This document shows, piece by piece, positions 1 to 12,394 of a stretch of DNA of 64,000 nt (position 1 is the first letter of the stretch; each line of letters opens with the position of its first letter). The position numbers and the translations under genes were made by a program. This stretch comes from Channa striata (taxonomy: Eukaryota > Chordata > Actinopteri > Anabantiformes > Channidae). The stretch spans positions 18,594,001-18,658,000 of the forward strand of contig CM065185.1 of assembly GCA_033026295.1 (NCBI GenBank), written 5' to 3'. Under the pieces are notes generated by a model that was not told the origin of the DNA, made no database searches, and saw only the letters and a list, made by a program, of their open reading frames with translations.

Positions 1-271
1 TTACCATGTTACGCTTACAGCTGTGGACAATCGACAACTCCACCGTGTTGGGGTTTGGACAGATAATTTTGCCTAACGAGACCTTTAACAAATGTGGAAT
101 GGAGGTTGCGTTCAAGAGGGCTTTTGTTGCTTTTGTTCTCTTTTTTTGGGGGGGGTTCTATTCTTCCACTGAGACTGGAATCAAGCGTACATGTCGGCTA
201 TAGATAATTTAAGTTACTCGTGTCATGATGTAAACTGTCTAATTTGGAGAAAAAAATGTAGCTTACTGAAA

Positions 272-277
272 AATAAA
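272..277 (+). terminator. Poly(A) signal AATAAA, possible 3' end of upstream gene
   Basis: AATAAA lies at 272-277, followed within 30-60 bases by a T-rich stretch (307-335) that could serve as a downstream element. Bases 1-295 could therefore be the end of a 3' UTR on the + strand. In human, LARP4B lies upstream of DIP2C and LARP4 upstream of DIP2B in tandem, so a LARP4-like gene is the expected neighbour. No coding sequence supports that here. Confidence 0.35.
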
Positions 278-349
278 GATTTAGGCACTGTTGAGGAGCC
301 ACTCTCATTTTTTCGGGTTTCTTTTTACTCTTTTAAGTTTATTTATAAT

Positions 350-612
350 TTAAATTAATCCAATACTACAGAGTATACAAAAGAGAAATAAAACACGATT
401 CAAATCTTTGAATCCATTTTCTGTTGTCAGTCCAGGTTTTAAATTCCGAATGTCAAATGTCGCACTGTTCAACCGGAGACACTGGCGACTGTTAGCCCGC
501 TGGCTTTTGGCTACGACTGTCTGAGGATCTACAGCGTCTCGGCCGTTTAACACCTGTACTTCACGCTCCAGTATTATAGATTCATTCTGCAGGTACATGA
601 GATAAGACAACT
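350..612 (-). CDS. Possible terminal exon of an unrecognised minus-strand gene
   Basis: An 86-codon open frame runs from about 610 to the stop at 350-352 on the minus strand. Its 5' side is CTGCCACAG (an acceptor-like AG near 611). An AATAAA signal (minus strand, 338-343) follows the stop by a few bases. The peptide is mixed hydrophilic (for example LEREVQVLNGRDAVD) and ends in a short hydrophobic tail, LFLFCILCSIGLI. I do not recognise it. It converges with the plus-strand poly(A) signal at 272. A chance open frame is quite possible. Confidence 0.2.
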
Positions 613-619
613 GTGGCAG

Positions 620-1800
620 GTTTTCAGATTTGTTTTTGTGCTGGACTTAATCTTGTTAAATTGTTTTTAAAAAATAAAATTGATTTGAGTTTTTTTTTCA
701 TTGATAACTGACACACTGTGTGCAAATAGTGTATCTGTGTATTCATGCATGCACTAGAACATCCTGACATACCGGAAAAAGTGTTGATTGAATCTTAAAA
801 GTTTGTTGGAAAAATCTATAATGATCAAATTCACAAATTAGCACAATTTTCAGGTATGTTTAACTGGTTTGAAATTGGTACTAAAGTAAGGCAACCAGAG
901 CTTTAACTATCAAGTTGGTTTAGGGCAAATATTGACAAGTCAAGCTCCACAAATGTGCCAATGAAGAGTTGATTTTGTCTCTTGTCTCCATTATTTTTCA
1001 TTTAGAGGTGCACACAAACCCCTGGCTTTTCCTTTTAGAGGATTCGAAGCATCAACTGGCGGATTAATCTGGAAGCTGCCAGTTTGCTCTGCAGCTGAGG
1101 CAGACGAGATGCAGGTCACCTGAGACTCCGTTTTACCCTGACCGTGCTCTGCAAAGTCAGATGGGGATTTCAGCTCTTCTCATATCAGGACCCCCACTGC
1201 CTTCTAAAATAAATATGTCGTTGCTCTTTGACGTTACAAATAAATATATAACATAACCAAAATGTGTTAACATGAATGTTCACTTGCAATTTGTGGCCAG
1301 TTTTTATACTCAGGGAAATTTAAACGCTGCATGCACTAATATTTCATTTTTCCCTGCTTTAATGAGACCCAGTCCCCAGTTTTCTGCATAATATGGCTGA
1401 TACAACGAAGTATGTGAGTTTGTGTGGTCATAAGTGTAGTCATAGGTGTTTAATAAAAAGGTATCTTTATGAGTTTTAATTAAACTGGAGTTATGTGTGA
1501 AACGTCTGGTCACCTGGTGCTGATGAGAGTGAGGAGCCACAAGATGGCAGCGTGTCCACGCTTCCCCTTCCCTTTCCTTTGTAGCATTCATGTCATTATT
1601 CTCTGTGTGTGTGTGTGTGTGTGTGTTGTGAACACAACAGGGTGACCAACATTGTTTTACAAATAAAGTAAATGTAGGTGTTTTCACACTCGAGTCATGA
1701 CTAAGTTTTTCTACAATACGTTGCATGGCTAAAATCTGCACGGCCTTTAAACCCCAAAGTGCAGGACTCGCGTGTGATTTTAGCTCTAAATGTTCTCGTC
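620..1800. repeat. Intergenic, with (TG)n at 1604-1626
   Basis: AT-rich intergenic sequence. The one clear element is a TG dinucleotide array at 1604-1626. A 143-codon minus-strand open frame across it depends on the microsatellite and has no coding character. Confidence 0.6.
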
Positions 1801-1813
1801 TCTGTCCGTCTAG

Positions 1814-1908
1814 TGTTTGGGGCAGAGAAGGTGGTGGACAGTGACACCGTGCCGTTTATTTTTAACAGGAAACAGCTGCTGAGGGCCGCAAATGACTCTC
1901 TGAGGGCT
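1814..1908 (+). other. Exon-like segment upstream of the DIP2 promoter
   Basis: A pyrimidine-rich acceptor (tract about 1790-1810, AG at 1812-1813) is followed by an open frame containing KVVDSDTVPFIFNRK. A second good acceptor, TTTATTTTTAACAG, ends at 1868, and a donor-like GTGAGA starts at 1909. The frame stays open to a stop near 1960. It could be a cryptic exon, a lost exon of a neighbouring gene, or an upstream noncoding exon of DIP2. I recognise no protein family. Confidence 0.15.
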
Positions 1909-2164
1909 GTGAGAACAAACCACCACGGCAAAGTTGGGTCTGGATGTTGGACAAAGAGCTGAAGCTCAGTGTGAAAGCTCCAGACTCAGGTGACACGTTC
2001 ACTGTGAGTGACCTCTTTTACGGAAAGTATGAGGACGTGTCTAGCGACGCCTTTTTTGCTGCTTTATTCTTTTAAGTCGCTTTGGATGCAAACATCTGTG
2101 AAACACTGAACCAGAAAAGTCTCCTGTGAACCTGTTGCTGCTCACAGGATTATTTTGTTTCCAT

Positions 2165-2330
2165 TTAAACGTCCACGTGGACTCGAGCATTCGGTCCGTA
2201 CATTGTGCTGGTCACAGGTCAAGGTCACTGTGACCCTGCAGCATCTCAGGAACAACTCGAGTGCATTTCATTGCATGTGGCACAAATGGATGAACTGAGT
2301 AGAACATGAATCTGGACTAACGTGCACGTC
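2165..2330. repeat. Old interspersed repeat fragment (GGTCAAGGTCACTGTGACC type)
   Basis: The segment centres on a near-palindromic AGGTCAAGGTCACTGTGACC (about 2216-2235), flanked by text resembling a dispersed fish repeat I recall (a 'cacgtggactcgagcat' part before it, 'gtggcacaaatggatgaactga' after it). The match is from memory and the class is uncertain. Confidence 0.4.
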
Positions 2331-3839
2331 AGCTGCACTTTTCTCACTTTGACTCACGCTTTTCTTAGGCGCTTGATTTTGATGCTTGCAGCCTATGAAT
2401 AAACCCAGTTTTCATGTCATTACTGAATAGATCTTTCCAATAGTGTTTGGATGAGAGCGACTCGAACCATGTAAAAATATGAACATGTTTATCTGACACA
2501 TGCCATGGAGCTGCTGTATGTGGGCACATAAAGTTCAGTTATTGATTTTTGATCAGTTATCTTTCTAATTTAGCCTTGTTTGATTTGAACCCTGAGGCGA
2601 ACACCATCACATGACGATCCCACTAAATGTTTTCTACCCTGCACTTTGGCAAATCTTTTCAATTTTACCAGAATTTTGTCTGTGCAGTCTGAACATCTGA
2701 AGGTTTCTCTCTCACTCTCTTGTTGTCAGACAGAAATACATAAATCCACTGACTGATGTTTTTCAGAGCCTCTCACTGCTTCCTAACTGTGCACAGTTTG
2801 ACTGAAAGCTGTGCTGTGCTTATTTTCAGAGTGTGACCCAAAATAAGTAGAAATCCGAACCTGACACCCTCGTTGGAAACGTTGTGAGCAGCAGCTTCAT
2901 GAGAACAAATTACACAAAAGTCCACAAATGCTTTCAGCCACACGGAGGTGATAGCAACATGGGTCAGTATAAAGTCACCTGCAGTAGTTTACCTGGGAGC
3001 TGCATTAAATTGGACATAATTAACAACGATTAGACAGGAAAACGGATGTCCAACCTTCAAAGTAAAGGCGTAAAAGCTGTCTATGGATTGAAGGTTGGAC
3101 TGCACCTTCTCAAAGATCTTTTCAGAGTCTTTTCCTTACAGCACTGGACTTAAATGTAGGATCTTTCAGTTTGTCAAAGACAGAAAGACATGATGCTGCC
3201 GCACGTCCTCCGTGTGTTCCACTGGCTTTATATAAATGTGTTTAAATGTCACATCACACTCTTATTTTGATTTTAGTTAATTCTACTTCTTTTATAATGA
3301 AACTCATAATAGACAAAATACATGAAAAATATATATAAATATATTTTTAAATACTAATATCCTCAAGTGAGACAGAGACATCTTTAAAACATAATTATTA
3401 ACAGAAATACAAACAAAATATAACAATGTTACACAAAATATTTTTTGGTACTAATTTTAATTCTCCAAACTCCACAACGGTCGCTCCATAACATTTGGGT
3501 GCAAATAATTGGATGGCTCACACATTTGTCAGTCTCAGCCACGGAAGCATCCTGAGTTTTGTGGCTCTAATCTAATATATTTTAGTGCATTTCATGGTGG
3601 TTTAATACTAAGTTGTGGTTAAACAAATTAAAAAATAATTAACACCCAAAAAACCTCAAAGTTTTGCTGTTCTGTGACAAAAGCTTCACGTGATGTGGAA
3701 TTAATAACCGCTGGAAACTGGAAAAATGTTAAACATTTATCTTTGCCTAAAAATCCTTTTTTTTAAAGAATCTGAATACAATTTGCTGCCAGATAATTTT
3801 GCTTTAATGGAGGGATAATTTCGGCTCTTATTGTGAAAC
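2331..3839. other. Intergenic sequence upstream of the DIP2 promoter
   Basis: Mostly unique-looking sequence, strongly AT-rich at about 3240-3430 and 3560-3720. No coding frame or repeat family could be recognised. The sharp change to CpG-rich sequence at 3840 marks the promoter. Confidence 0.6.
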
Positions 3840-4240
3840 CTGCGCCGCCGGAAGCCGGAGCGTGACGTGCGCGCGGGCTTGACGCTGCTGTGCCGCGCAG
3901 ACAGCGACGCTCGCGGACGCGCTGAGCCGGACTTTGGATTTTTTGGGGGTTCGAGGAAAAGCCCGGAGCGAGAAAACAGGGGGGACGAGCCGGAAAACAC
4001 GCCCTGGTATCGGCCACTAACGGCGGAATGGCGGACCGGGACCCGGTGCCGCTTCCTGCGGAGGTGCGGGCCAAACTGGCCGAGCTGGAGCTGGAGTTGT
4101 CGGAGGGTGAGTAGTTGAACGCGAGCGCGGAGCCGCTGCTGGGGGGGTTCGGCTCGAAACTGCTCCGACCCGAACCTGCGGGGAGGGAGGGAGGACACGG
4201 CGGGTCCACAGGCTCTGGGAAAGTGTTGGACCGAAGTTCG
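3840..4240 (+). promoter_or_regulatory. CpG-rich promoter and 5' UTR of the DIP2 gene
   Basis: CpG density rises abruptly from the AT-rich flank at about 3840 and falls after about 4240, covering the 5' UTR, exon 1 and the start of intron 1. Visible motifs are an ETS/GABPA-type CCGGAAG (3848-3854) and a CRE/E-box-like TGACGTG (3863-3869). No TATA box is evident. This is the layout of a broad CpG-island promoter of a widely expressed gene. The transcription start cannot be fixed from sequence; the ETS and CRE-like sites suggest it lies near or just after 3850. Confidence 0.8.
4028..4106 (+). CDS. dip2c: DIP2-family protein, first coding exon (partial gene)
   Basis: DIP2 proteins carry an N-terminal DMAP1-binding domain followed by two adenylate-forming (AMP-binding, acyl-CoA-ligase-like) domains, and are linked to lipid metabolism and neuronal development. 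Only the start is here. Translation from the ATG at 4028 begins MADRDPVP and continues AEVRAKLAELELELSEG, which matches the start of vertebrate DIP2A/B/C, including the invariant LAELELELSEG. The exon ends after the first base of the final Gly codon (phase 1) at a consensus donor GTGAGT (4107-4112). The start context is good: G at -3 and G at +4. The N-terminus is short and lacks the Ala/Pro-rich insert of human DIP2B, which with the huge first intron favours dip2c. dip2b or dip2a is not excluded. The following exon (DITQKGYEKK) was not found before the window end. The family call is secure; the paralogue symbol is tentative. Confidence 0.92.
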
Positions 4241-4243
4241 CCC

Positions 4244-4347
4244 GTGTGTGTGTGTGTGTGTTTGGGTTTTTCGGGCTGTGATCCGGATGCGGAGGATGTG
4301 GCGGTTTGTGTGATCCTCATCAGATCCAAGGCAGATCACTGCACGTC

Positions 4348-4381
<34 letters not shown>
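4244..4381. repeat. Two (GT)n arrays just inside intron 1
   Basis: GT arrays at 4244-4261 and 4351-4381, separated by about 90 bases that are still moderately CpG-rich. They are a simple microsatellite pair within 300 bases of the exon 1 donor. Confidence 0.9.
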
Positions 4382-4384
<3 letters not shown>

Positions 4385-5330
4385 GCGAACACAACATGAA
4401 CCAGAATATAAGTTGTTGCTTAATTTCACTCATGAACTCGTTGATCGTCGTTCTGTAACTGTTTTCATTATGATAATGACATTTAACCTTCATGTGAAGT
4501 GTTGGGACATAAACACACACGTCTCCTTCATGATGAATTGGTCATTTTAGGTGGTTGTTGTCGATAATCTTTCTATTATTAGACATCAGAGCAGATCAAC
4601 ACAGCCATAAAACGCACTTTAAGGACCTCTCCCCAGGTTTGAGCCCAGCTTTGCTGGGCTCAGCCATGTATGGAGAAAGAAAGAAAACAGAGAGAGGAAG
4701 CGACTTTAACAGCTGACTGCAAATGCACACACTGCATTTTAATGCTGCTGCTGCTGCTGCTGGTTTGCAAATGCAGCTGACAGAAATGCACCATTGGGGG
4801 AAAAAGGTGACACATATTCCTCCTTTTTAATTATCATGTAAAGCTCCAGCTCACTGTTGCTCCGATGTAAACAAGTTGGTCTGAGGGAAATGGGGTCAGA
4901 TGCCCCGCTGCATTATTTACATGCTTAGCTGATGCTGTAAATGCACGGTGGCAGTCCCCTCGTCCTGCAGACTTTGACCTAATTTTTCAATTTCCAAGCA
5001 TCGTCCCTCGTTCCCATGGAGCCAGCAGCACAATATTACATTAGCAGCAGCCGGGCGTCACTGCAGCTTCACAAGGGTCACCTGTCCTGCTCAGGAGCCT
5101 CGGAGCTAGCTCCTCTATTTCCCGTGAAAACGCGCTCACTCTGCTGCAGGTTGTTGGATTCTAAGTTGTTTCGCAGATAGACGGGCTCGTGGGACAGGAT
5201 GTGTGAACCGAGGTGCACGACGGGGAAAGGGTAACAAACAGGAAACCTCCGGAGTTATTTTATGATCAAATGTTTTATTAAATTAAATACGATTCCACAC
5301 ATTCCAGGCTGTGGCCACAGAGCAGCTCCG
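4382..5330. other. Intron 1, with a (CTG)6 tract at 4745-4762
   Basis: The only repeat is an uninterrupted (CTG)6 tract at 4745-4762. Otherwise no feature was recognised; the composition is moderate and some CpGs persist (5046-5240). Confidence 0.6.
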
Positions 5331-5334
5331 CTGA

Positions 5335-5388
5335 AGCAGTTTGGGGCTTTAACGCCTTGCTCAAGGGCAACTCAGTGCCACAAATGAG
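5335..5388 (-). repeat. SINE remnant with the CCTTGCTCAAGGGCA module
   Basis: The segment reads TTTGGGGC...GCCTTGCTCAAGGGCAACTCAGTG, the body module of a common fish tRNA-derived SINE (usual form: GCCTTGCTCAAGGGCACCTCAGTG). In this orientation the tRNA-like head would lie to the right but is missing, so the copy is truncated. Related modules occur near 36470, 37155 and 44072. Confidence 0.6.
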
Positions 5389-5389
5389 A

Positions 5390-7133
5390 AATCACAAGTG
5401 TGCAAAAGGTAGAAAAGTGCAGAACATTTGCAATTTTAACTTGCTTCTTGATGATGTCCTTCTCTTTCCCTGCCTCTCTGACTTCCTACATTTCCCACAA
5501 TGCCTTTCAACAGCCCTCAGAACACAGGTGTGTACGTGAGAGGGGGCTTTGTAGCATCCTGCAGTTGGTTATTTGTGGGGATTCAGACACAGTGATGACA
5601 GACTTGCTGTGGTTGGGACAAAATGGGACCAGTGTCAGAGATTCCTGTCTCGTAGCAGAACTGCATTCTGGGACATTTGTTGCTTTTTATTACTCAGTTT
5701 GTACATTGTAGTTTTTGCAGACTGCAGAGTGTTGGTGCTTGTCCGTGTGGCTGCAGCCTGATGTTTTACACGTGTTGTTTCAGAGACCTGACGTCAAACT
5801 GCTGGAAAATGTCTGACTTGGATTTGATCGAATGTGACAGTTTTACCACTTCACCGGAGCGTCTGTCCCCGTACTGAAGTGTTTGGAGACTTTTGTCTTT
5901 CTTAAATCAAAATAATCAAACCCTGTTAAGTGCATCAGTAGCTGCATATGTGGTATCCAATCAGAATATAAAAAAACATCATGTAAACACATCAATCTTT
6001 AGGGACTGGCCTGATCGGAATGAATTTTGAATCTGCCTCAAACCACGCCCCCTAGGTTTGGGGATTTTAAACGTGTATATAAAGACGGTTTTAATCTTGA
6101 AATTTATATTTTCACCCACATTTGGGTATTTTGAAAAGGGGAACGTTTGGGGACATATGACGACGGCTCAGCTGCTGCCGTCAGTATTCATGTTGGGAAT
6201 TGGATTAAAAAACATTACAACATCCCCATCAGACAGAGCGGTCTGATGAGAAGATGTAGCAGTGCAAATATTTCCACACTTCAGTGAGGTGATACAACGA
6301 GTGCGGATGAGTGTCTCCGACAGTCTGAACCTACTAAACCGGTTTGCGAAACGCTTGTGGCTGCAGCAGTAACACTCATCCTAAATCAACACAACTCCGC
6401 TAACTGATGGTCACCCTTTGTAAACTGCCAGGTACACTTCCTCTCTGTTGCTCACACACAGACACCGTTTAGGCAGGATAAGGTGAAATGATCCCACCTC
6501 ACCACGTCTGGCCAACGCCAGAACCACATTGGCCACGCCGGAAAAGGGCACCCGGCATAAAAACTCGGGCGAACCCTGAAGGGACGAGCCAAAAGCTGTT
6601 GAGTATTTGCGACTGGCATCAGTTATAAATAGTGACTAGAATGTTCCAAAGTTATTTTACCTTCACGTTTGTGTGGAGATGCACAGTCCCTGATGTTCAC
6701 GCTTCTCCATCCAGGATCTTACCCTCTGCGCTTTGTTCGTTTTTTTTTTCGTTTCAGCTTTTCAGAGCTGCTCTGTTTATTGAACACTGGTCGCTTCCAT
6801 TTTTATTTTATTTTTTTTACAGAAGAGAGTTTTTGTTCTTGTGGGTTTTGGGAATTCAGCCCTGTTTCTACACCTAAATCCACATTGTACTCTTCTCTAG
6901 CAGCCCATGACCGGGACCAGAGAAGCTGTCCTCGGTCTCAAAGCCTGCAAAACTCAAATTGGTCTTTACAAAGATGGAGGAGCCCACACAAACTGTGTCC
7001 GTCAGTGCGTGACTGTCTGCAGCTGCACTCTGACAGACAGGTTGTCTTCAGCTAATCTGGCTGCTGGCAGAATATTAAGCTCTGCCGTTCAGCCCAGATA
7101 ACAAGCAAGCTGTCCACCTCAACGCCCTGCAGA

Positions 7134-7192
<59 letters not shown>

Positions 7193-10100
7193 AGGCTAAC
7201 CCCACCTGTCCTGCAGTGTCTGTGTAGCCTTTTCTCTGCTGTATTTCTGGTGTAAATTGAGACGTGTCGTCCTTTTTCTGCTTTTTATTGTGAGTTTTAC
7301 ACCTTGATAAAATGACTTCTAATTCATTGCAGTTTTGATTGTTTACACTAAAGGTTTGAGCTAAATGTTGCATGGCTGCAGTTGTGACATGGTATAAATG
7401 GTTGTACCAGGGCTGCATGATGTGGAAATCAAAGCTCTTCATCACTTTTGATCCTCTTCATGCTGAAATCACTGTTGAATCAGGTATTTATCTCTGTCTC
7501 AAGTGTCCACGCTGATAGAGTAAATCCTCTTGAATCGATAAAAAGGGGGGAGCCAGCGTGTTCGTATTTGTGGCTCCCAGCCTCGTAGCAAACGGCTCAG
7601 ATCCCAGCGTAGATTTAGATGTTTGTGTTGATGGAGCTTCCTGGAAATGACAAAAAAAGGTATTTACCACAAAAAAGACTTTCCTGGCAGCCTGCATGTG
7701 GAGCACGACTCTCCTTCCCATCGAGCTAAGTGGCTTCGGCAGGACCAGGGACGACTGTTTGTTCACCGGAATCCTCTTCTTTTTTCTAAAACATCCTATT
7801 TCAAATATTGATGTGTTGCTCTGCAGCTGTGTTTAAAACGTGTGTAAATAATAAAAGTGGTTGATGAGATGATGATGCCACGAGTTGTCTACAGCCACCA
7901 CCTCCTCTATCAGCCTTTCTCCTCACCACTGAAGTAGAAGTGTTTTCTTTTCAATATATATATATTTTTCAGGAGCATGATCATCTTGATATGGTGGATA
8001 CATCATTCCTTTTTAAGCCACGTTTGTGTTTAGCCGATGAGTTAAGGCCAACACGAACTCTCTTTTTGCTCTGCTTTATGTCTCCACCAGCTCCTCGGGG
8101 AAATATCTGGCTCCAACATGTTCACCCTGGGGTTCTGTCAGTTGTTCGGTGGGCGTTGAAAGCTTTTTCTCTGAGAATAGCTGAAAATGATGCTCTCGTA
8201 GCATTAATATTACGCACAAGTTGTGCAATGAGCTAGATTCACTGTAAAGGTTTCTGAATCTGAGGCGGTGCCGTGAGCACGGTCCAGGCTGCAGACAGCT
8301 AGATGACCCGAAGCAGTGAATTTTTAAAGTGTTAAAAACGCTACAAAGTTGCTTTGGTGCAATATTTTTACTATTTCATCATGATCTAAAGAACAAATGT
8401 TGTAGTAAGTTGGATCGATGTTGAAAGTGAGTTTGAAGATTCCCTTCTTACTTACTTCATTCACATCTGGCCTTGATAAGATTCCTCTGAGAGGCTTCAG
8501 CGCTGTTGTTTTAAAGCTTTCGTTCTTCTCTCTCTCTGTGTTCTCGGCAGAGCAGAAACCTCTTCCACTCGCCTGTTTCGCTTCCAATAATTACAGCAGA
8601 GCTCCGTCTGTTTCCAAAAGGACTCCAGCGTCCATGTATGATTAATCGGCCTTGTTCTGGCCCCCGCGTGGCTGTGTTTTTGCTCTTAGAATAGCTTAAA
8701 ATGAGAAGCGAGGCCTCCCGGATCCGCGGGGTCCATTCCCACAATGCATTTCACCAAACCGAGGTTGTCTCGGTTCGCCGGGCTTCCAGCTGGCTTTCCA
8801 GGCGTGGCGAACCATAGCTGTGCTCCTTTGGTGTCGTGGTTGTTCATTTCCAGAGGTTTCGTTCGTTTCCAGAGGGAGCTGATGCTGTTTAAGGCTGCCA
8901 ACACTTATTTTGAGCACATGCTAAACAGAACAATTGATCCTTCGGCTTATTGGCACATAACTGCTGCAGGTTTTTATTTTATGCCATCAGATTTACTTCA
9001 CAGCTGGACATTGAATCTCACAATCTCCATGATATGATTTGACAATGTTAACCTTCGCCGTGTCCAGAGAGATTCCCAGCCTCGCTTGCAGTCCGATTTT
9101 CTTTGTCTAAAATAAATGACTTCACAAAAGAAATCCCGGCATTCTACTCGCACACCTCCGGCAGAGTGTCTCTTTTGGATCCCTTCTGCTGGTCCAAGGC
9201 CCAGGTAAAGGAGCAGGGTTGGAAATGTGATATAAAAAAACGTTGTTCTATATACATATTCAGGATGTTTTCTACTCACTTTTAGTCTCTCCTGCAGCCT
9301 CCTTTACAATTACATGCACATTTTGCGACTTTCCTTTCTGAGGAGTTGGCAACATTGCATATTATTACATATTTGCACTGACTTGCTGACCTGTTGACTC
9401 TTGAAGATGAGAAGATTTCCTGTTTAAAAAAAAAACAACTCAAGCTATAATAAAATATTGTAGCGATGTCCCACTGCCCAATGCCAGTACATTTGTTCTT
9501 CATTTATGGGCATTTCCATGTTCATTCGAAACATCTAATTCCATTTGACTTTACCGCGCCAAAGTCTAGTAAATACTGGTAAATGTTTCCTTTATTGGGA
9601 TTCTTTCAGAATGAGCTGATTAATTTTTCATTGAGTCTCTCTGAGACTCCTGAACTGAACTGTGGTATTTCTTACTGTTAATAAAAGGCCAAACTCACTG
9701 AGGCTGCAGCTTTGCACTTTAATGTATTCAGCCAGTGACATTTCACTGCATCACTTACAAGTTATGGGCTAAAAAGTGACATCTTTATATATACGTTCTC
9801 TGCCTTCTGTCTGCCTGTTCTCACCTTCGCTAACTGAACTGTCAAGTGAATTTTTACAAACCCTGACGTGAGGCAAAAACGGGAAAAGTTTTAATCAGTG
9901 GTGTTGAAGAAATACAAGAAATATTGAATTTTATGGGCTTGTTGTAATTTCATGAACGTGTCTCAGGATGAGGAACAAATGTCCCTTGCTAAAATTCACC
10001 TATTGACATTGAACATGAAACTTAGTCTATTATATTTTTTCATTATTGATTAGTTTGCCATTTATTTCATCTAGGTTAATTAATCAGTTGCTTGGTTTAA

Positions 10101-12379
10101 AATACAAAAAACACAGTGCAAAAGCACAACAGATTCAGTTTTCACTCATAGAAGTTGTCAGGAAAATGAATGAACGAATGAACCATGAAAATGAAGAAGT
10201 TAATAATCTTTTGGGAAATGACACGCAAAAAGATCTTATAATTATTTGATTGTCAACAGATTGGTAGATAAATTTGTCTTCATTGATTGTATTAATTGGC
10301 TTCTAGGCTGTCAAATATAGCCTTTCCATCAAAATTCAGCAGGTTAAAATCCCCAATAAAGATCTTAAAAATTGAAAAATTGCTGTGCATTGACCAACGA
10401 GGTTACTCAGAGAAACCTCCAAACGAGTTGACATGCACCAGAAATCATCGTGCACGTGCGGCAGACGAGTAATCTGACAGACTGACGCTCACAGATTTTA
10501 GACTTCCTGCTTCCTGACGTCTGCGTCGTTTGTCCTGCACATTCATGCTGGGCCTATAAACCGGTGATTAGACATCTACGTGGTAGCAGAAATCCACCTG
10601 GGCGTATCAGGTTTTCTCTAATCCTCTACCCCGATTAGGGAATCCTGGTGTCATGACATGTAAGAAACCAGTTTACTCTCGAAAACGTCACTGCTCTGTT
10701 GCGACAGGTGACTGAAGCGAGGTGTGCTTTGACCTTTGGATGGGAGCAGCGGAGCTACCCGAGCATGTGCTTACATTAAATGACGCCCCCCACTGACTTT
10801 ATCTGGGACGCCGACTGTGTCGGTGATGATCACCTGTGACTCAGTGGTATAAATAGAAATGCATGTCCGTGGGTTTCATCAGCAAGTGGCTGCCGCGTCG
10901 GGTCCAGTCCAGCTCTCGGCGGAGACTTTTGATATGAATTTGACCCCCTGAAATACTCATAATGCCTTTTAATTGGAGTGTGAATCTGATTGAAACGCAG
11001 TTTGTTTCCCCTGTCAGGACATTTGAAGACAATGCCTGCAGCCTGAAAACGTGCTGGAGTTAAAGAGATTTAGGATAAATGTCAGATTATGTCTGTTTTG
11101 TCTTCCTGCAGCCTGTGGTCCATGTCTCCTGCGATGTAATGTCTCACCTTTAGACCGCCAGTTGCCATAGTGATGTTATTTTCTCTCCTCCTTCCTGGGA
11201 GATTATGACCTGTGGGGATGAAGAGCGGCTTGTTCTGCTTTAGTGGCAGAGAGTGTCTGTCACACGGCAGGGCCATAAATTCATATTTGGTCCCTTTGTT
11301 GGCTCCCTCGAGCGATTCGAGACTCCGAGACGTGCAGTCGCTCGACGTAAACCTGACCGCCGTCCTCGTTTGACTCCCACTGCAGAAATATCAGCTGAAG
11401 TTGTCACTTTTATTGCAGATGCAGCTGTTTAAAGCAGTTTGAGGTGAGTGACAGCAGCCTCTTAAAGCCCAGGGCAGCTGAGACCCTCCTCTGGACTGCT
11501 GGGTTTTCTTGTCTAAGCAAACCCAAATATTGTTATTCATTTACTGATGTTCACTTCTCGTCTCTCCATGAAAGACGACGTGAACCTTCCACAGGTTACG
11601 TTTTTACCAAAACTGCTGCCGTATCAATTCCCCAGAGCTGCTGCATCGTGTCCTCGTCCCTGAGCGGCCCCCTCCTCACATGTGTAACCTCCTTCACTGT
11701 CATTACCAATTTCAGTTTTTCAAAAAGAACTTTTAGATTGATTAATAGTTAATTATAGAAAATCCCTTCACACTGAAACATCAAATTAATATGAAATCCT
11801 TAAATGCAGGATTTCACACAGATAAAACTCTTTAAACAACAATAACAACCTCACAAACCTTTGGTAGAAAATACACCAACAACATACTGAGAGGACTTAT
11901 TATTCCAGTGAAAGTTTTCAATCATGTTCTTTACCAGCCAAGCCTCTGCTGACATGCAAAGACGACTTTTAACTGCACAAATCATCAAGCAAACATGAAA
12001 CGATGATGTAAAGCGTGTGTTGAGCTTTACCTATATAAAGACATCAGGAGTGGATTTATAACGCTTCAAACACACCACGAGACGTAAGGAAGGAGCTTCA
12101 GGACTCCACGTGTCCTCCGATCCATGTTTGTCATCTCCTGTCATTCTGTCTGGAAGCCGCCGCATAAATATTCATCTGCCCTCTGTGTCGGCCCGGCAGC
12201 ACAACAAATCTGAGGGCTGCAAATGTCACTGGGTCGAACGGACGCCTGCGTCTGCCTGCCTTAGGTGTCAGTCCTCAGCAGGGAGGCAGAGGACGGGTTG
12301 ACATCCAGTCAGAAAACTGTCAGGTCATGTGTTTGTTTTGGGCGAAGAGCGAATTTACTTCCCTGCTTTAACAGCGCTG
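5390..12379. other. Intron 1, mostly unremarkable, with (CA)n at 7135-7190
   Basis: It contains a long CA array (7135-7190), a short AT tract (7956-7969) and AT-rich sequence at 9870-10400. The block 10900-11280 has the look of a conserved noncoding element, with motifs such as ACTCATAATGCCTTTTAATT and GAGATTATGACC and few CpGs. No open frame has convincing coding character or splice sites. Confidence 0.5.
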
Positions 12380-12394
12380 ACAGTTTGCAGTTAT

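Noticed and set aside
3737..4339. Overlapping 188- and 200-codon minus-strand open frames across the DIP2 promoter
   Set aside because: They arise from GC-rich CpG-island sequence, overlap each other in two frames and run into the GT array as His-Thr repeats. The real exon is on the + strand.
4745..4762. (CTG)6 as an expansion-type triplet repeat
   Set aside because: It is too short to be unusual and lies in an intron.
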